A DNA stretch of 64,000 nt from Corynebacterium nuruki S6-4 (GCF_007970465.1 NZ_CP042429.1:186001-250000), one strand, 5' to 3'. Shown: positions 1-11,244, counted from the stretch's first letter. Numbers and translations: made by a program. The notes: generated by a model not told the origin, from the sequence alone.

Positions 1-249
1 GAGTTTTCCTCCCGCGTGCTCACCGCCGCCGCCCGGTTCACCCGCACGGCCCTGCCGCTGTACGGCCGTATCGACATGGTCGAGACCGCCGGCCCGGCAG
101 GGTCGGCGGGGTCGGAAGAGAAGAGCCTGGTGCTGCTGGAGGCGGAACTGTTCGAACCTGACTTCCACCTCGACCTCGTCCCCGGGGTCGCCGGGACACT
201 GGCGGACGCCGTCCTCGCGCGCGTGTCCGACCGCCCGGCCACGGTGTAG
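1..249 (+). CDS. C-terminal end of an ATP-grasp-type protein (5' partial)
   Basis: The reading frame is open from the window edge and stops at 247-249, so only the last 82 residues are visible. The tail reads LYGRIDMV, then a short Gly-rich loop, then [17 protein letters not shown]. This matches the end of RimK/glutathione-synthase-like ATP-grasp domains, where an acidic E-x-E-L-x-E-P strand binds Mg-ATP. The substrate cannot be judged from the tail. It lies 49 bp before mnmA on the same strand and may be co-transcribed. The family call rests on this one motif. Confidence 0.6.
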   Translation, partial: EFSSRVLTAAARFTRTALPLYGRIDMVETAGPAGSAGSEEKSLVLLEAELFEPDFHLDLVPGVAGTLADAVLARVSDRPATV

Positions 250-298
250 GGTGAAGGGCTGTCCACACGACGGTCCACGACAGAAAGGTGACAGGCGG

Positions 299-1435
299 AT
301 GCGGGTAGTCGCGGCGATGAGCGGAGGCGTCGATTCCTCCGTGGCGGCGGCCAGGGCACTGGCGGCCGGACACGAGGTCATCGGCGTCCACCTAGCCCTG
401 TCCCAGTCCCCGGACGCGGTCCGCGCCGGGTCGCGCGGCTGCTGCTCCCTCGAGGATTCCGCCGACGCCCGCCGGGTCTGCGACGCACTCGGCATCCCCT
501 TCTACGTCTGGGACTTCTCCGACCGGTTCAAGGCCGACGTCATCGACAACTTCGTCGAGTCCTACGAGATCGGCGAGACCCCCAACCCCTGCCTGCGCTG
601 CAACGAGAAGATCAAGTTCGAGGCACTGCTCGACCGCTCCATCGCCCTCGGTTTCGACGCGGTCGTCACCGGCCACTACGCGCAGCTGCACGACGGGGTG
701 ATGCGCCGCGGCATCGACGACAACAAGGACCAGTCCTACGTCCTCGGCGTGCTCACCGACGACCAGCTGGCCCACTGCCTGTTCCCGGTCGGCGACACCT
801 GGAAGCCGCAGATCCGGGAGGAGGCCGCCGAACTGGGGCTCGGGGTGGCCTCCAAGCCGGACAGCCACGACATCTGCTTCATCCCCGACGGGCGGACGCA
901 GGCCTTCCTCGGCACGAGGATCGGCATGCGCCCCGGCATCGTGAAGTCCGTCGACGGTGAGACCCTGGCCGAACACGACGGCGTCTACGGCTTCACCATC
1001 GGCCAGCGCAAGGGCCTCGGCCTGCCCGGCCCCGCCGCCGACGGGCAGCCGCGCTACGTCACCGACATTGACGCGGCCACCGGCACCGTGACCGTCGGCC
1101 GCAAGCGCGACCTGCGGACCGGGCACATCACCGCCGACCGGCTCAAGCGGCTCGACCCGGCGAAGCACGGCCGGCACTTCGACTGTGAGGTCCAGGTCCG
1201 CGCCCACGGCGGGGTGGTCCCGGCGACCGCGACGCTGACCGGGGCGGCGTCCGACGGGCCCGAGGCGGCCGTGGAACTGGAACTGCACGAACCGCTGCAG
1301 GGCGTCGCCCGGGGCCAGGCGGCCGTGATCTACCTGCCCGACGAGGCCGGGGACATCCTCATCGGCTCTGGCACCATCAGTGCCACCGTCCCCTGGCAGG
1401 ACGCCGGCACCGGGGCAGAGGCGCGGACTGCATGA
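299..1435 (+). CDS. mnmA: tRNA-specific 2-thiouridylase MnmA
   Basis: Makes the 2-thio group of s2U34 in tRNA-Lys, -Glu and -Gln: it adenylates U34 and then inserts persulfide sulfur. The 378-residue product starts with the PP-loop SGGVDSSV (residues 8-15). It has the two catalytic cysteines, C98 in the NPCLRC motif and C193 in DICFIPDG, followed by the central and C-terminal beta-barrel domains ([10 protein letters not shown]). The ATG at 299 follows an AGAAAGGTG ribosome site. An in-frame upstream start at 251 would add 16 unconserved residues. Its stop overlaps the next start (ATGA), so translation is probably coupled. Confidence 0.95.
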   Translation: MRVVAAMSGGVDSSVAAARALAAGHEVIGVHLALSQSPDAVRAGSRGCCSLEDSADARRVCDALGIPFYVWDFSDRFKADVIDNFVESYEIGETPNPCLRCNEKIKFEALLDRSIALGFDAVVTGHYAQLHDGVMRRGIDDNKDQSYVLGVLTDDQLAHCLFPVGDTWKPQIREEAAELGLGVASKPDSHDICFIPDGRTQAFLGTRIGMRPGIVKSVDGETLAEHDGVYGFTIGQRKGLGLPGPAADGQPRYVTDIDAATGTVTVGRKRDLRTGHITADRLKRLDPAKHGRHFDCEVQVRAHGGVVPATATLTGAASDGPEAAVELELHEPLQGVARGQAAVIYLPDEAGDILIGSGTISATVPWQDAGTGAEARTA

Positions 1436-2457
1436 CCCGGCTGGCCTGGTGGGAGGACATCCGCACCACCCACAGTGACCTGCACGCCGCCCTCGCCGCG
1501 GCGTCCCGCCGGACCAGGGACGTCGACGAGGACGTCGGCGTGGTGCCGCCGCTGAGCCTGCCCCGGTCCGCCGTCGACGGTGGTCTGCTCATGGAGACCG
1601 CCGCGATGGGGGTGACCGTAGGCGGGCCCTACCTGCGGTCCCACTCCCGCGGCTGGGAGATCGCACCGGGGAAGACCCTTGACATGCGCGCATTCCTGGG
1701 ACGCCGCCACGAACTCACCGACCTCGTCGCCGAGGTCATGCCCGGTGCTGACCGGCTCATGGTGCACGTGACCGGGCCGTGGACCTTCGGGGCGTCCGTG
1801 GAGTACCACGGGCACCCGCTGTGTTTCGACCGGCCGGCCTTCCGGGACGTGGCCCTGGCACTGGGGGAGGGGGTGCGCGAATTCTGCGACGCGGTCGGCG
1901 CCTCGGTGGTGCACGTCCACGAACGACGGCTGCCGGAGGTGACCTCGCGGCTGGAGGGTGCGACCGAATTCGAGACGATGAGTGTGGACCGCGAGATCGC
2001 CGTGAACGTCGAGCGGCGGTTCCTCGACCAGGTGCGTGGCGCCGACGGTGCTCAGGTCGGTGCCGACGGTGCTGATGAGGCCACCGCGGGTGACGACGCC
2101 GACGGTGGGGACGCCGCCCGGGTCATCGCGCTGGACGCCGGCTGCATGTACCCGGACCTGGTGCACACCGGGGCGGACGTCCTGGTGGCCGATGAACTGG
2201 ACGACGATGTCGCCCGGTTGATCGACGGTGGATCGTCGGTGGCCTGGCGGGTGTACGGTGACCGCTCCAGCGAGGACATCGCGCACGCGGTGATGCGCAC
2301 CTGGCGGCAGTGGACCTTCGACGGCGCGAGCCCCGAGCCGCAGATCGACCTGGTGGCGTGCAGTGCCGGTGACGGCGCCGGCGTCCTCACTCCGAATGCG
2401 GCGGCCGAGCTGGCGCGGACCGTGCGCGGGGCCGCCGCACTGCTGCACCGGAACTGA
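1432..2457 (+). CDS. MetE/UROD-like barrel protein of unknown substrate
   Basis: 341-residue protein starting inside the mnmA stop (ATGA overlap). The segment [16 protein letters not shown] (GPWT at residues 115-118) resembles the pterin/methionine-synthase barrel motif GPWTLAAS of cobalamin-independent methionine synthase relatives. It is much shorter than true MetE (about 750 residues), so it is not a full methionine synthase. Such genes commonly follow mnmA in Actinobacteria. Residues about 205-225 are an Ala/Asp/Gly-rich linker ([15 protein letters not shown]). Its reaction is unknown; a methyl or alkyl transfer is only an inference from the fold. Confidence 0.7.
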   Translation: MTRLAWWEDIRTTHSDLHAALAAASRRTRDVDEDVGVVPPLSLPRSAVDGGLLMETAAMGVTVGGPYLRSHSRGWEIAPGKTLDMRAFLGRRHELTDLVAEVMPGADRLMVHVTGPWTFGASVEYHGHPLCFDRPAFRDVALALGEGVREFCDAVGASVVHVHERRLPEVTSRLEGATEFETMSVDREIAVNVERRFLDQVRGADGAQVGADGADEATAGDDADGGDAARVIALDAGCMYPDLVHTGADVLVADELDDDVARLIDGGSSVAWRVYGDRSSEDIAHAVMRTWRQWTFDGASPEPQIDLVACSAGDGAGVLTPNAAAELARTVRGAAALLHRN

Positions 2458-2519
2458 CCGGCGCGGCTGTTGCGCGGCCCAGCGCCCGACCCGGTGCCCG
2501 GCTTGGTGCACGGCCCGGA

Positions 2520-2600
2520 AAGTATTACCACCTCAGGCCGGTACTTTTTTCGGCGACCTGGGGAAATGTCCCGTTGCGGCCGGCTGAGGCGGTAATACTT
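2520..2600. repeat. 81-bp inverted-repeat element (MITE-like or large hairpin)
   Basis: The left arm, 2520-2541, begins AAGTATTACC. The right arm, 2579-2600, ends GGTAATACTT. The arms pair over about 20 bp with one mismatch and one shift. The centre holds a T6 run (2545-2550) and a small GGGAAATGTCCC palindrome (2561-2572). The arms are AT-rich in a GC-rich setting, between the convergent MetE-like gene and mhuD. It could be a bidirectional terminator or a small non-autonomous mobile element. No second copy occurs in the window. Confidence 0.6.
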
Positions 2601-2629
2601 CTGACGGTTTCGGCGGCGGGGCGGGGCGG

Positions 2630-2956
2630 CTACTCCTGTCCGGCGATCGCGTCGAGATCGACGACCTCGAACTCCAGCAGGTCGGCACCGGTGGCCACCG
2701 GCTTCTTCCCGGCGCCGGAGTGGCTGCCGCTGTGCGCCGCCTTCGCCGGACCCGCGGCCCACGCCCGGAAATCCTCTTCGGACGCCCAGGTGGTGACGAC
2801 GAAGTAGCGGTCGTCGCCGTTGGTCGGGCGCAGCAGCTGGAAGCCCTCGAAACCGGGGGAGTTCTCCACGGTGTGCGCGCGGCCGGCGAACCGCTTCTCC
2901 AGTTCGGGGCCGGCACCCTCGGGGACGGAAATGGCGTTGATCTTCACGACAGACAT
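2630..2956 (-). CDS. mhuD: heme-degrading monooxygenase, MhuD type
   Basis: 108-residue ABM-fold protein of the IsdG/MhuD family, which opens heme to release iron; the mycobacterial enzyme gives mycobilin without CO. It tracks Mycobacterium tuberculosis MhuD closely along its length (VVKINAI..., HTVENSPGFEGFQLLRP, ATGADLLEFEVV). It keeps N7, W66 and H75, the residues that hold and ruffle heme in MhuD. An insert of about 8 residues (SGSHSGAGKK) follows the heme-ligand helix. The ATG lies 13 bp inside the end of the upstream ABC-F gene, so the two are probably co-transcribed. No heme-uptake gene lies nearby. Confidence 0.88.
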   Translation of the reverse strand: MSVVKINAISVPEGAGPELEKRFAGRAHTVENSPGFEGFQLLRPTNGDDRYFVVTTWASEEDFRAWAAGPAKAAHSGSHSGAGKKPVATGADLLEFEVVDLDAIAGQE

Positions 2957-4518
2957 ACCCGTGAGCCTACCCTCAGCCGGTCGAGCAGAACCTCGTCGTG
3001 GCTGACGACGATCAGGGCACCCCGGTAGGACGCCAACGCCTCCACCAGTGCGTCGACGGTCGCCAGGTCGAGGTTGTTCGTCGGCTCATCGAGGATGAGC
3101 AGCTGGTTCGTCGGCTCCGTGAGTAGCAGCCGGGCCAGGGACACCCGGAAACGTTCGCCACCGGAGAGAACGCCGATGCGCCGGTCGACGTCGTCCTTCC
3201 GGAAGAGGAACCGGGCCAGTTGCGCCCGGATCCGCTGGGGATCGGCGGAAGGAGCGGCGATCCGCACCTGGTTGAACACCGTCGCACCCTCGTCGAGATC
3301 GTCGGAACGCTGCGGCAGGTACCCGACCCGGTCGGTGTGCAGGCAGCCACGTCGTCCGTGGACGAGATCCTCGAGCAGCCGGGTCTTGCCGCAGCCGTTG
3401 TCACCGGTGACGGCCAGACGCTCCGGGCCCTGCAGGATCACACCGCCCGACGGGGTGGGCAGCTCGGCGATGACCCGGGACGCGGGGACGCCCGGGTCCG
3501 GCAGATCGATGCGGACATGGTCATCGCACCGGACCGCGGCGGCCTTCTTCTCGACAGCGGCCTGTGCGGACTCCACGTCGCCCGCCATGGCGGTCCGCAG
3601 TTTCCCGGCGCTGACCTGGGCCTCCTGCTTCCGGTTGTTCATGATCTGTTTCGGACGCCGTTTGTTGGCGAAGTCCTTCTTCGCGTACCTCAGCCGACGG
3701 GCGAGCCTGGTCTGTGCCTCCACCTGCTGGCGCTGCTCGGTCTTCAGTGCCTGTTCGGCGGTGCTGAGCGCCTGTTCCGCCGCGGCCTGCTGCACGGCAC
3801 GTTGCTCACGGTAGGCGGAGTACGGGCCGCCGAACACCGTCAGCGACCCGGTGTGCAGCTCGGCAGTATGGTCCATGAGGTCGAGGAGCTCGACATCGTG
3901 GGAGACGACGATGAGGGTCGGCGCCCAGGATGTGTGGCCGGCCACGGCGTCGTACAGGTACTCCCGGGCATGCCGGTCGAGATTGTTCGTCGGTTCATCG
4001 AGCAGGACGAGTTCATGGCGGCTCCGGCGCAGACCGACGAGGGCGGTGAGGACGGTCTGCCCGCCGGAGAGCGTCCTGACGCGCCGGGTGAGGGCGATGC
4101 CGTCGAGCCCGGCGGCGGCGAGGTCGGCGAGGCACCGGTCGCCGATGTCCCAGTCGTCACCGACAGTGTCGAAGTCGGCCGGGTCGGTGCTGCCGTGCCC
4201 GATCCGGTCCAGCGCGTCGAGGATGCCCCGGACGCCGAGGAGGTCGGCGACCGTGACGTCTGTGTCCGGTGTGAGGCGCTGCGGCAGGTACCCCACGTCG
4301 TGGGGGGGCCCGGAACCGGGGACGGAAAGATGCCCGGAGGTGGGGGACAGTTCCCCGGTGAGGACGCGGAGCAGCGTGGACTTCCCGGTGCCGTTCGCGC
4401 CGGTCAGACCGGTGCATCCGGCGGGGAACGCGGCGGTGAGATGGTCCAGGACGGGTGTGCCGTCCGGCCAGGTGACAGTGAGGTCGTCGAGGACGACTGA
4501 AGGGTGTGTGGATAACAC
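2944..4518 (-). CDS. ABC-F family ATPase (probable ribosome-protection protein)
   Basis: 524 residues with two ABC cassettes and no membrane domain, the ABC-F plan of factors that act on the ribosomal E site. Cassette 1 has Walker A GANGTGKST, signature LSGGQ and Walker B LVLLDEPTNNLD. A charged Arg/Gln/Lys-rich linker lies at about residues 230-300. Cassette 2 has GDNGCGKTR, LSGGERFR and LLILDEPTNNLD. The start is GTG at 4518 behind GGGAGG. It is preceded by its own promoter, a 17-codon leader ORF and a stem-loop, an arrangement known from antibiotic-responsive ABC-F and erm genes. This points to inducible drug resistance rather than a housekeeping role. The drug class is unknown. Confidence 0.85.
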   Translation of the reverse strand: MLSTHPSVVLDDLTVTWPDGTPVLDHLTAAFPAGCTGLTGANGTGKSTLLRVLTGELSPTSGHLSVPGSGPPHDVGYLPQRLTPDTDVTVADLLGVRGILDALDRIGHGSTDPADFDTVGDDWDIGDRCLADLAAAGLDGIALTRRVRTLSGGQTVLTALVGLRRSRHELVLLDEPTNNLDRHAREYLYDAVAGHTSWAPTLIVVSHDVELLDLMDHTAELHTGSLTVFGGPYSAYREQRAVQQAAAEQALSTAEQALKTEQRQQVEAQTRLARRLRYAKKDFANKRRPKQIMNNRKQEAQVSAGKLRTAMAGDVESAQAAVEKKAAAVRCDDHVRIDLPDPGVPASRVIAELPTPSGGVILQGPERLAVTGDNGCGKTRLLEDLVHGRRGCLHTDRVGYLPQRSDDLDEGATVFNQVRIAAPSADPQRIRAQLARFLFRKDDVDRRIGVLSGGERFRVSLARLLLTEPTNQLLILDEPTNNLDLATVDALVEALASYRGALIVVSHDEVLLDRLRVGSRVCLS

Positions 4519-4532
4519 AGGGGCCTCCCGGT

Positions 4533-4552
4533 GATCAGCGGTCGCGCTGATC
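4533..4552 (-). promoter_or_regulatory. stem-loop between leader peptide and ABC-F start
   Basis: GATCAGCG (4533-4540) pairs perfectly with CGCTGATC (4545-4552) around a 4-nt loop. On the transcript it lies 32 nt after the leader stop and 14 nt before the ABC-F GTG, so it could block the GGGAGG ribosome site region or act as part of an attenuator. Confidence 0.65.
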
Positions 4553-4584
4553 GGAGCAGGGCCGGGACGGCAGGCTCTACGACG

Positions 4585-4638
4585 TCAGCGCACGGACCGC
4601 GCGGACAGTGGCGCGGAGTGGGAGTCGCAGATGATCAT
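4585..4638 (-). CDS. 17-residue leader peptide of the ABC-F gene
   Basis: Reads MIICDSHSAPLSARSVR and stops with TGA at 4585-4587. The ATG lies exactly 7 nt after a TAGCCT -10 box, the spacing used by leaderless genes throughout this window, so the transcript probably begins at or next to this ATG. The C-terminal Arg/Ser/Val run may be the stalling segment, by analogy with drug-sensing leaders. The coding call rests on position, promoter and hairpin, not on a database match. Confidence 0.65.
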   Translation of the reverse strand: MIICDSHSAPLSARSVR

Positions 4639-4674
4639 GGGGACGAGGCTAAGCCCTGACGGGGCCGTGGTCAA
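4639..4674 (-). promoter_or_regulatory. promoter of the ABC-F / mhuD unit
   Basis: On the minus strand, TTGACC (4674-4669), a 17-nt spacer, TAGCCT (4651-4646), 7 nt, then the leader ATG at 4638. Both boxes and the spacing fit a housekeeping sigma-A promoter well. Confidence 0.75.
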
Positions 4675-4745
4675 GGGTCAGGCGCAGGACTCATCGACCG
4701 GGTCCAGCGGGACACACGGACGGGGCAGCCTGGGGCAGGCGCGTC

Positions 4746-7328
<2,583 letters not shown>

Positions 7329-7404
7329 TCACGGCACCCCGTGCCCGCCCACCGGTGGACACGGGGTGCCGTCGCTGTCCGGCGGGCGTTATAGGGTGGC
7401 TGCC

Positions 7405-8094
7405 ATGACGACGACACCCCGGTTCGACCCCGGCCACATGCTCAGTTTCGACCTGGAGACCACCGGCCCCGACCCGATGACCGCACGCATCGTGACCAGC
7501 GCGCTCATCACCATCAAGGGACCGAACCGCGACGACCTGGAGCTGCTCGCCGACCCCGGCGTGGAGATTCCCGAAGGCGCCACGAAGGTCCACGGCATCA
7601 CCACCGAGTACGCCCGGGAACACGGCCGGCCGCACGACGAGGTCCTCGCCGAGACCATCGAACGCATCCGCCGCGGCTGGCAGGAGGGGGCCACCCTCAT
7701 CGTCTACAACGCCTGTTACGACCTCACCGTGCTGCGGCAGCTGGAGCCGACCTTCGCCGTCGACGGCCCGGTCGTCGACCCGCTGGTGATCGACAAGGCG
7801 GTGGACCGCTACCGCAAGGGCGGCCGTCGGCTCACCCAGGTCTGCGAACACTACGGGGTCAGCCTCGACAACGCCCATGAGGCGTCGGCGGACGCGGTCG
7901 CGGCCGCGAGGATCGCCTGGAAACTCGCCCGCGCCTACCCCGACAAACTCACCGGAGTCAGCGCCGACCAGCTCATGCTCGACCAGGCCACCTGGTACTA
8001 CGAGCAGCAGACCGGGCTCCGGGAGTACTTCGAGAAGAGCGGCAAGCCGGAGCGTGCGGCGACCGTGAACACCTCCTGGCCACTGCAGCTGTGA
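7405..8094 (+). CDS. DnaQ-like 3'-5' exonuclease (DEDD family)
   Basis: 229 residues resembling the proofreading epsilon subunit of DNA polymerase III. Exo I motif FDLETTG (D16, E18), VHGIT, Exo II region YNACYDLTVL and Exo III HEASADA give a DEDDh-type active site. No polymerase or helicase domain follows, so this is a stand-alone exonuclease. It could act in proofreading, repair or RNA turnover. ATG at 7405 is 7 nt after TAGGGT (7392-7397), a leaderless start; longer in-frame starts back to 7255 lie upstream of the promoter and are unlikely. Confidence 0.85.
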   Translation: MTTTPRFDPGHMLSFDLETTGPDPMTARIVTSALITIKGPNRDDLELLADPGVEIPEGATKVHGITTEYAREHGRPHDEVLAETIERIRRGWQEGATLIVYNACYDLTVLRQLEPTFAVDGPVVDPLVIDKAVDRYRKGGRRLTQVCEHYGVSLDNAHEASADAVAAARIAWKLARAYPDKLTGVSADQLMLDQATWYYEQQTGLREYFEKSGKPERAATVNTSWPLQL

Positions 8095-8138
8095 CGCGCC
8101 TCGCAGTCGCGCCGGGTCACTGAGTAGCATGGTCTGTC

Positions 8139-9680
8139 ATGGCAAAGACTTCGGCACAGTACCTCCGTGACATCGTCGCGGCTCCCGTCTACCGGGCCGC
8201 GAAGCACACCTCCATTGAGACGATGGACGGGCTGTCGGAGCGAATTCACAACCGGGTGCTGGTCAAGCGCGAGGACCAGCAGCCGGTGCACAGTTTCAAG
8301 CTGCGCGGCGCCTTCAACCGCATGTCCCAGCTCACCGACTGCGCCGGTGTGATCACCGCCTCCGCCGGCAACCACGCACAGGGTGTGGCTCTGTCCGGCC
8401 AGGTCCTCGGTATCCGGTCCGTCATCGTCATGCCGGTCACCACCCCGTCGATCAAGGTGGACGCCGTCCGCGGATTCGGGGGAGAGGTGGTCCTCCACGG
8501 GGAGAACTTCGACGCCGCCCAGGGCAAGGCCATCGAACTCGCGCGCCTGGAGAACCTCGAGTACGTCCCGCCGTTCGACAATGAGGCGGTCATCGCCGGG
8601 CAGGGCACCATCGGCCTGGAGATCTTCCAGTCCGGGGAGACCGTCGACCGCGTGTTCGTCCCCGTCGGCGGCGGCGGACTCGCAGCAGGAGTGGCCGTGC
8701 TGCTCAAGGAACTCGACCCGTCGATCCAGGTCATCGGTGTGGAGCCGGAGGAGTCCGCCTGCCTCACCGCCGCCCTGGAAGCGGGCGAACCGGTCACGCT
8801 CGACCACGTCAGCCTCTTCGCCGAGGGGGTCGCGGTCAAGACCATCGGGACCGAGACGTTCCGGCTGTGCCGGCAGTACCTCGATGACGTCATCACCGTC
8901 AGCTCCGACGAGATCAGTGCGGCGATCAAGGACCTCTTCGATGACACGCGTGCCATCGCCGAACCCGCGGGCGCGACGTCGCTGGCCGGGCTGAAGAAGT
9001 ATGTCGCCGCCAACGACATCCGCGACGAGACGCTGGTGAACGTCCTTTCCGGAGCGAACCTCAACTTCCACACCCTGCGCTACATTTCGGAGCGCGCCGA
9101 GCTCGGTGAGGGCGGCGAGGGGATCTTCGCCGTCAGCATCCCCGAGGAACAGGGGGCCTTCCTGCGTTTCTGCCAGGTCCTCGACGGTCGGATGGTCACC
9201 GAGTTCAACTACCGGGTCGACGACCGCAGTGCCGGCCAGAAGGACGGGCACAGCGCGCGGATCTTCGTCGGTGTCCAGCTCAAGGAGGGGGCGGCCGAGC
9301 GCAAGGCCATCGCCGGAGCACTGGTCGACGCCGGCTACGACGTCGTCGACCTCTCCGACGACGAGGTGGCCAAGGAACACGTCCGCTACATGGTCGGTGG
9401 CGTGCCGCCGCGGTTCGTCGACGAGCGGGTGTTCTCCTTCGAGTTCCCGGAGCACCCCGGTGCCCTCATCCGGTTCCTCGACGTCCTCGGCACCCGGTGG
9501 AACATCACCGCGTTCCACTACCGCAGTCAGGGCATGGACTACGGTCGGGTGCTCGCCGCGTTCGAGGAGGCCGGCAGTGCCGAGTTCGTCTCCCACCTCG
9601 CGGAACTGGCCTACCCGTTCACCGAGATCACCGACGACCCCTCCTACCGGCTGTTCCTGGCCCCGGCGTCCGCGGAGTAG
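8139..9680 (+). CDS. ilvA: threonine dehydratase, biosynthetic
   Basis: PLP enzyme converting threonine to 2-oxobutanoate, the first step of isoleucine synthesis. The PLP lysine is K54 in HSFKLRGAFN, and the phosphate-binding loop is VGGGGLAAG. At 513 residues it is the long form, with two ACT-like regulatory modules after about residue 325 (GIFAVSIPEEQGAFLRF and VFSFEFPEHPGALIRF). It should therefore be isoleucine-inhibited, as in the E. coli enzyme; the C. glutamicum enzyme is shorter. ATG follows TAGCAT by 8 nt. It stands alone, but ilvD, ilvBNC and leuB of the same pathway lie downstream. Confidence 0.95.
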   Translation: MAKTSAQYLRDIVAAPVYRAAKHTSIETMDGLSERIHNRVLVKREDQQPVHSFKLRGAFNRMSQLTDCAGVITASAGNHAQGVALSGQVLGIRSVIVMPVTTPSIKVDAVRGFGGEVVLHGENFDAAQGKAIELARLENLEYVPPFDNEAVIAGQGTIGLEIFQSGETVDRVFVPVGGGGLAAGVAVLLKELDPSIQVIGVEPEESACLTAALEAGEPVTLDHVSLFAEGVAVKTIGTETFRLCRQYLDDVITVSSDEISAAIKDLFDDTRAIAEPAGATSLAGLKKYVAANDIRDETLVNVLSGANLNFHTLRYISERAELGEGGEGIFAVSIPEEQGAFLRFCQVLDGRMVTEFNYRVDDRSAGQKDGHSARIFVGVQLKEGAAERKAIAGALVDAGYDVVDLSDDEVAKEHVRYMVGGVPPRFVDERVFSFEFPEHPGALIRFLDVLGTRWNITAFHYRSQGMDYGRVLAAFEEAGSAEFVSHLAELAYPFTEITDDPSYRLFLAPASAE

Positions 9681-9743
9681 GAGTAGCCGCCGGGACCGTG
9701 CCGGGCTGAGCCGGGCTGTGGCTACCGGCCTTCCCCTGGATCG

Positions 9744-9790
9744 TGGGACGGCAGGTCACTTTTCCGGTTGAGGGCGGACCTGCCGGCCCA
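9744..9790. repeat. 47-bp palindrome, family 2, copy 1 (upstream of nuclease gene)
   Basis: Arms TGGGACGGCAGGTC (9744-9757) and GACCTGCCGGCCCA (9777-9790) pair with one mismatch around a 19-nt loop that starts ACTTTTCCGG. It has the same total length as copies 2 and 3, which lie beyond the other end of the gene. Its left flank reads GATCGTGGGAC, a word also found (inverted) in the 98-bp family. Confidence 0.85.
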
Positions 9791-9863
9791 ATGTGTGGAC
9801 GTCGGGAGGGTGACGATCGCACGGGGGGGATTTCTGCAGTGCCAAATCTGCTTTGATGGAGGA

Positions 9864-11021
9864 ATGGGGGAGAACAACACCAATCCGGCATGGGAACTGC
9901 CGCAGGACATCATCGACGCACTGAATGAGGGGCGCTACACGCCCGGGTGGGGACCCTGGTACTGCACCAGAATCCTCCCGGTGATGATGCCTCGGCGTCG
10001 GAAGGATCTGCTGGCCGGGGGTGTGACCAGGAGGACCCTCGACCGGGACTACGTCACGCTCACCCGCGGGATCGTCGTTCCCGCCGCCGAGATCCCGGAT
10101 TCCGGTGAAGATCGTGGCGTTTACGGTGCCTGCGGTGTGCTCCGGGCGCGGGCGTTCCACGTTCTCTACCCGGACCGTATCGTCGCGGGCTGGCAGGCGG
10201 CGGCGCTCCACGGGCTGCCCTACTGGGCCGATTCGGCCCCGGTCCTCATGCTCAGTCTCACCGCTGCGCCCTCCGGGTCACACCGGACGACTGTAGCGGC
10301 GGAGCACCCGTACCGGGTGGCGGTACGGCGGCCACCGGAGAACTTCGACGTCGACCGGGACACGGTCACCCCGGACCCGGTGTGTCCGGCGATGCGGGTC
10401 GTGACAGTTCCGGTCGCGCTGGCGCAGTGTGTCCGTTCCGTATTGTCGGGCCACCATATCTGGCAGGTGCCGGAAGTCCCCGGCCTGACGGACAGGGAGA
10501 TCCGTGCCGTCCAACTCATCGACGCCTTCGTGCAGTGCACGACGGTGACGGCCGGGGAGTTCGCCTACGCAGCGAAAGGACTGGTCTCACGGCGGCAGGT
10601 CAGGAAGCTCACCGGTCTGGCATGTCGGGGTGCGGAATCACCGCGGGAGACGCTGCTCCGGCTCTACGTCCGGGCGCTGCTTCCGGCCGGGTACCGCTGG
10701 CGCACCCAGGTCGCGGTCCGGTACCGCGACATCCGCAGTGACGGTAGTGAGCGGATCCGGACAACCTATCTTGACCTGGGTTGTCCCGAGCTGAAGGTGG
10801 GGCTGTACTACGACGGCGGACACCACGCCGGTGCAGGGCAGACGGACCGGGATTTTGCGCAGTTGCAGGATCTGCGTGACGAGCAGTGGACGGTGGTCCG
10901 GATCGACAAGGACCTCATGAAGAATGTCAGGAAGATGCTCACCCAGGTCAGCACGGTGATCGGAATGGCGGTTCAAGCCGGTGACCGCGGCGCCGGAGAT
11001 GCCGGTGACGGCACGGAGTGA
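9864..11021 (+). CDS. AbiEi-like / DUF559-type putative PD-(D/E)XK nuclease
   Basis: 385 residues. The N-terminal half has an AbiEi/HTH-like body (GVTRRTLDRDYVTLTRGIVVP; WQAAALHGLPYW near 110-121). The C-terminal half looks like a Vsr/DUF559 endonuclease fold: E258 and E262 in GAESPRETLLRL, Q282, D304 in YLDLGCPELKVGLYYDGGHH, then D330 and R346 in WTVVRID. A related gene lies at 18347-19438. ATG at 9864 follows GATGGAGGA. One 47-bp palindrome lies 73 bp upstream and two lie 41 and 134 bp downstream. No partner toxin gene adjoins. Nuclease activity is inferred from the motifs only. Confidence 0.65.
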   Translation: MGENNTNPAWELPQDIIDALNEGRYTPGWGPWYCTRILPVMMPRRRKDLLAGGVTRRTLDRDYVTLTRGIVVPAAEIPDSGEDRGVYGACGVLRARAFHVLYPDRIVAGWQAAALHGLPYWADSAPVLMLSLTAAPSGSHRTTVAAEHPYRVAVRRPPENFDVDRDTVTPDPVCPAMRVVTVPVALAQCVRSVLSGHHIWQVPEVPGLTDREIRAVQLIDAFVQCTTVTAGEFAYAAKGLVSRRQVRKLTGLACRGAESPRETLLRLYVRALLPAGYRWRTQVAVRYRDIRSDGSERIRTTYLDLGCPELKVGLYYDGGHHAGAGQTDRDFAQLQDLRDEQWTVVRIDKDLMKNVRKMLTQVSTVIGMAVQAGDRGAGDAGDGTE

Positions 11022-11062
11022 GCGGACGTGCGTGGTGGGGTGGTGCCGGGTGGTGCGGGGTA

Positions 11063-11109
11063 TGGGACGGCAGGTCACTTTTTCGGTGCTGAACGGGCCT
11101 GCCGTCCCA
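11063..11109. repeat. 47-bp palindrome, family 2, copy 2
   Basis: TGGGACGGCAGG (11063-11074) and CCTGCCGTCCCA (11098-11109) are perfect 12-bp arms. The loop includes TCACTTTTTCGG. Same orientation and length as copy 1. It lies 41 bp after the nuclease stop codon and could also act as its terminator. Confidence 0.88.
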
Positions 11110-11155
11110 AGAACTGGCACGCGGTGGCAGGGCGGGCGGTGCGTGGGGCGAGGTA

Positions 11156-11202
11156 TGGGACGGGAGGTCACTTTTTCGGTGCTGAACGGGCCTGCTGTCC
11201 CA
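11156..11202. repeat. 47-bp palindrome, family 2, copy 3
   Basis: Near-identical direct repeat of copy 2, offset by 93 bp. It differs by single changes in the left arm (GGCAGG to GGGAGG) and right arm (TGCCG to TGCTG), and the loop is unchanged. The two arm changes are not compensatory. Confidence 0.88.
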
Positions 11203-11244
11203 AGGAGGAGCCGAAGGAGGAGAAGAGTGGGCCGCGGCAGCGGC

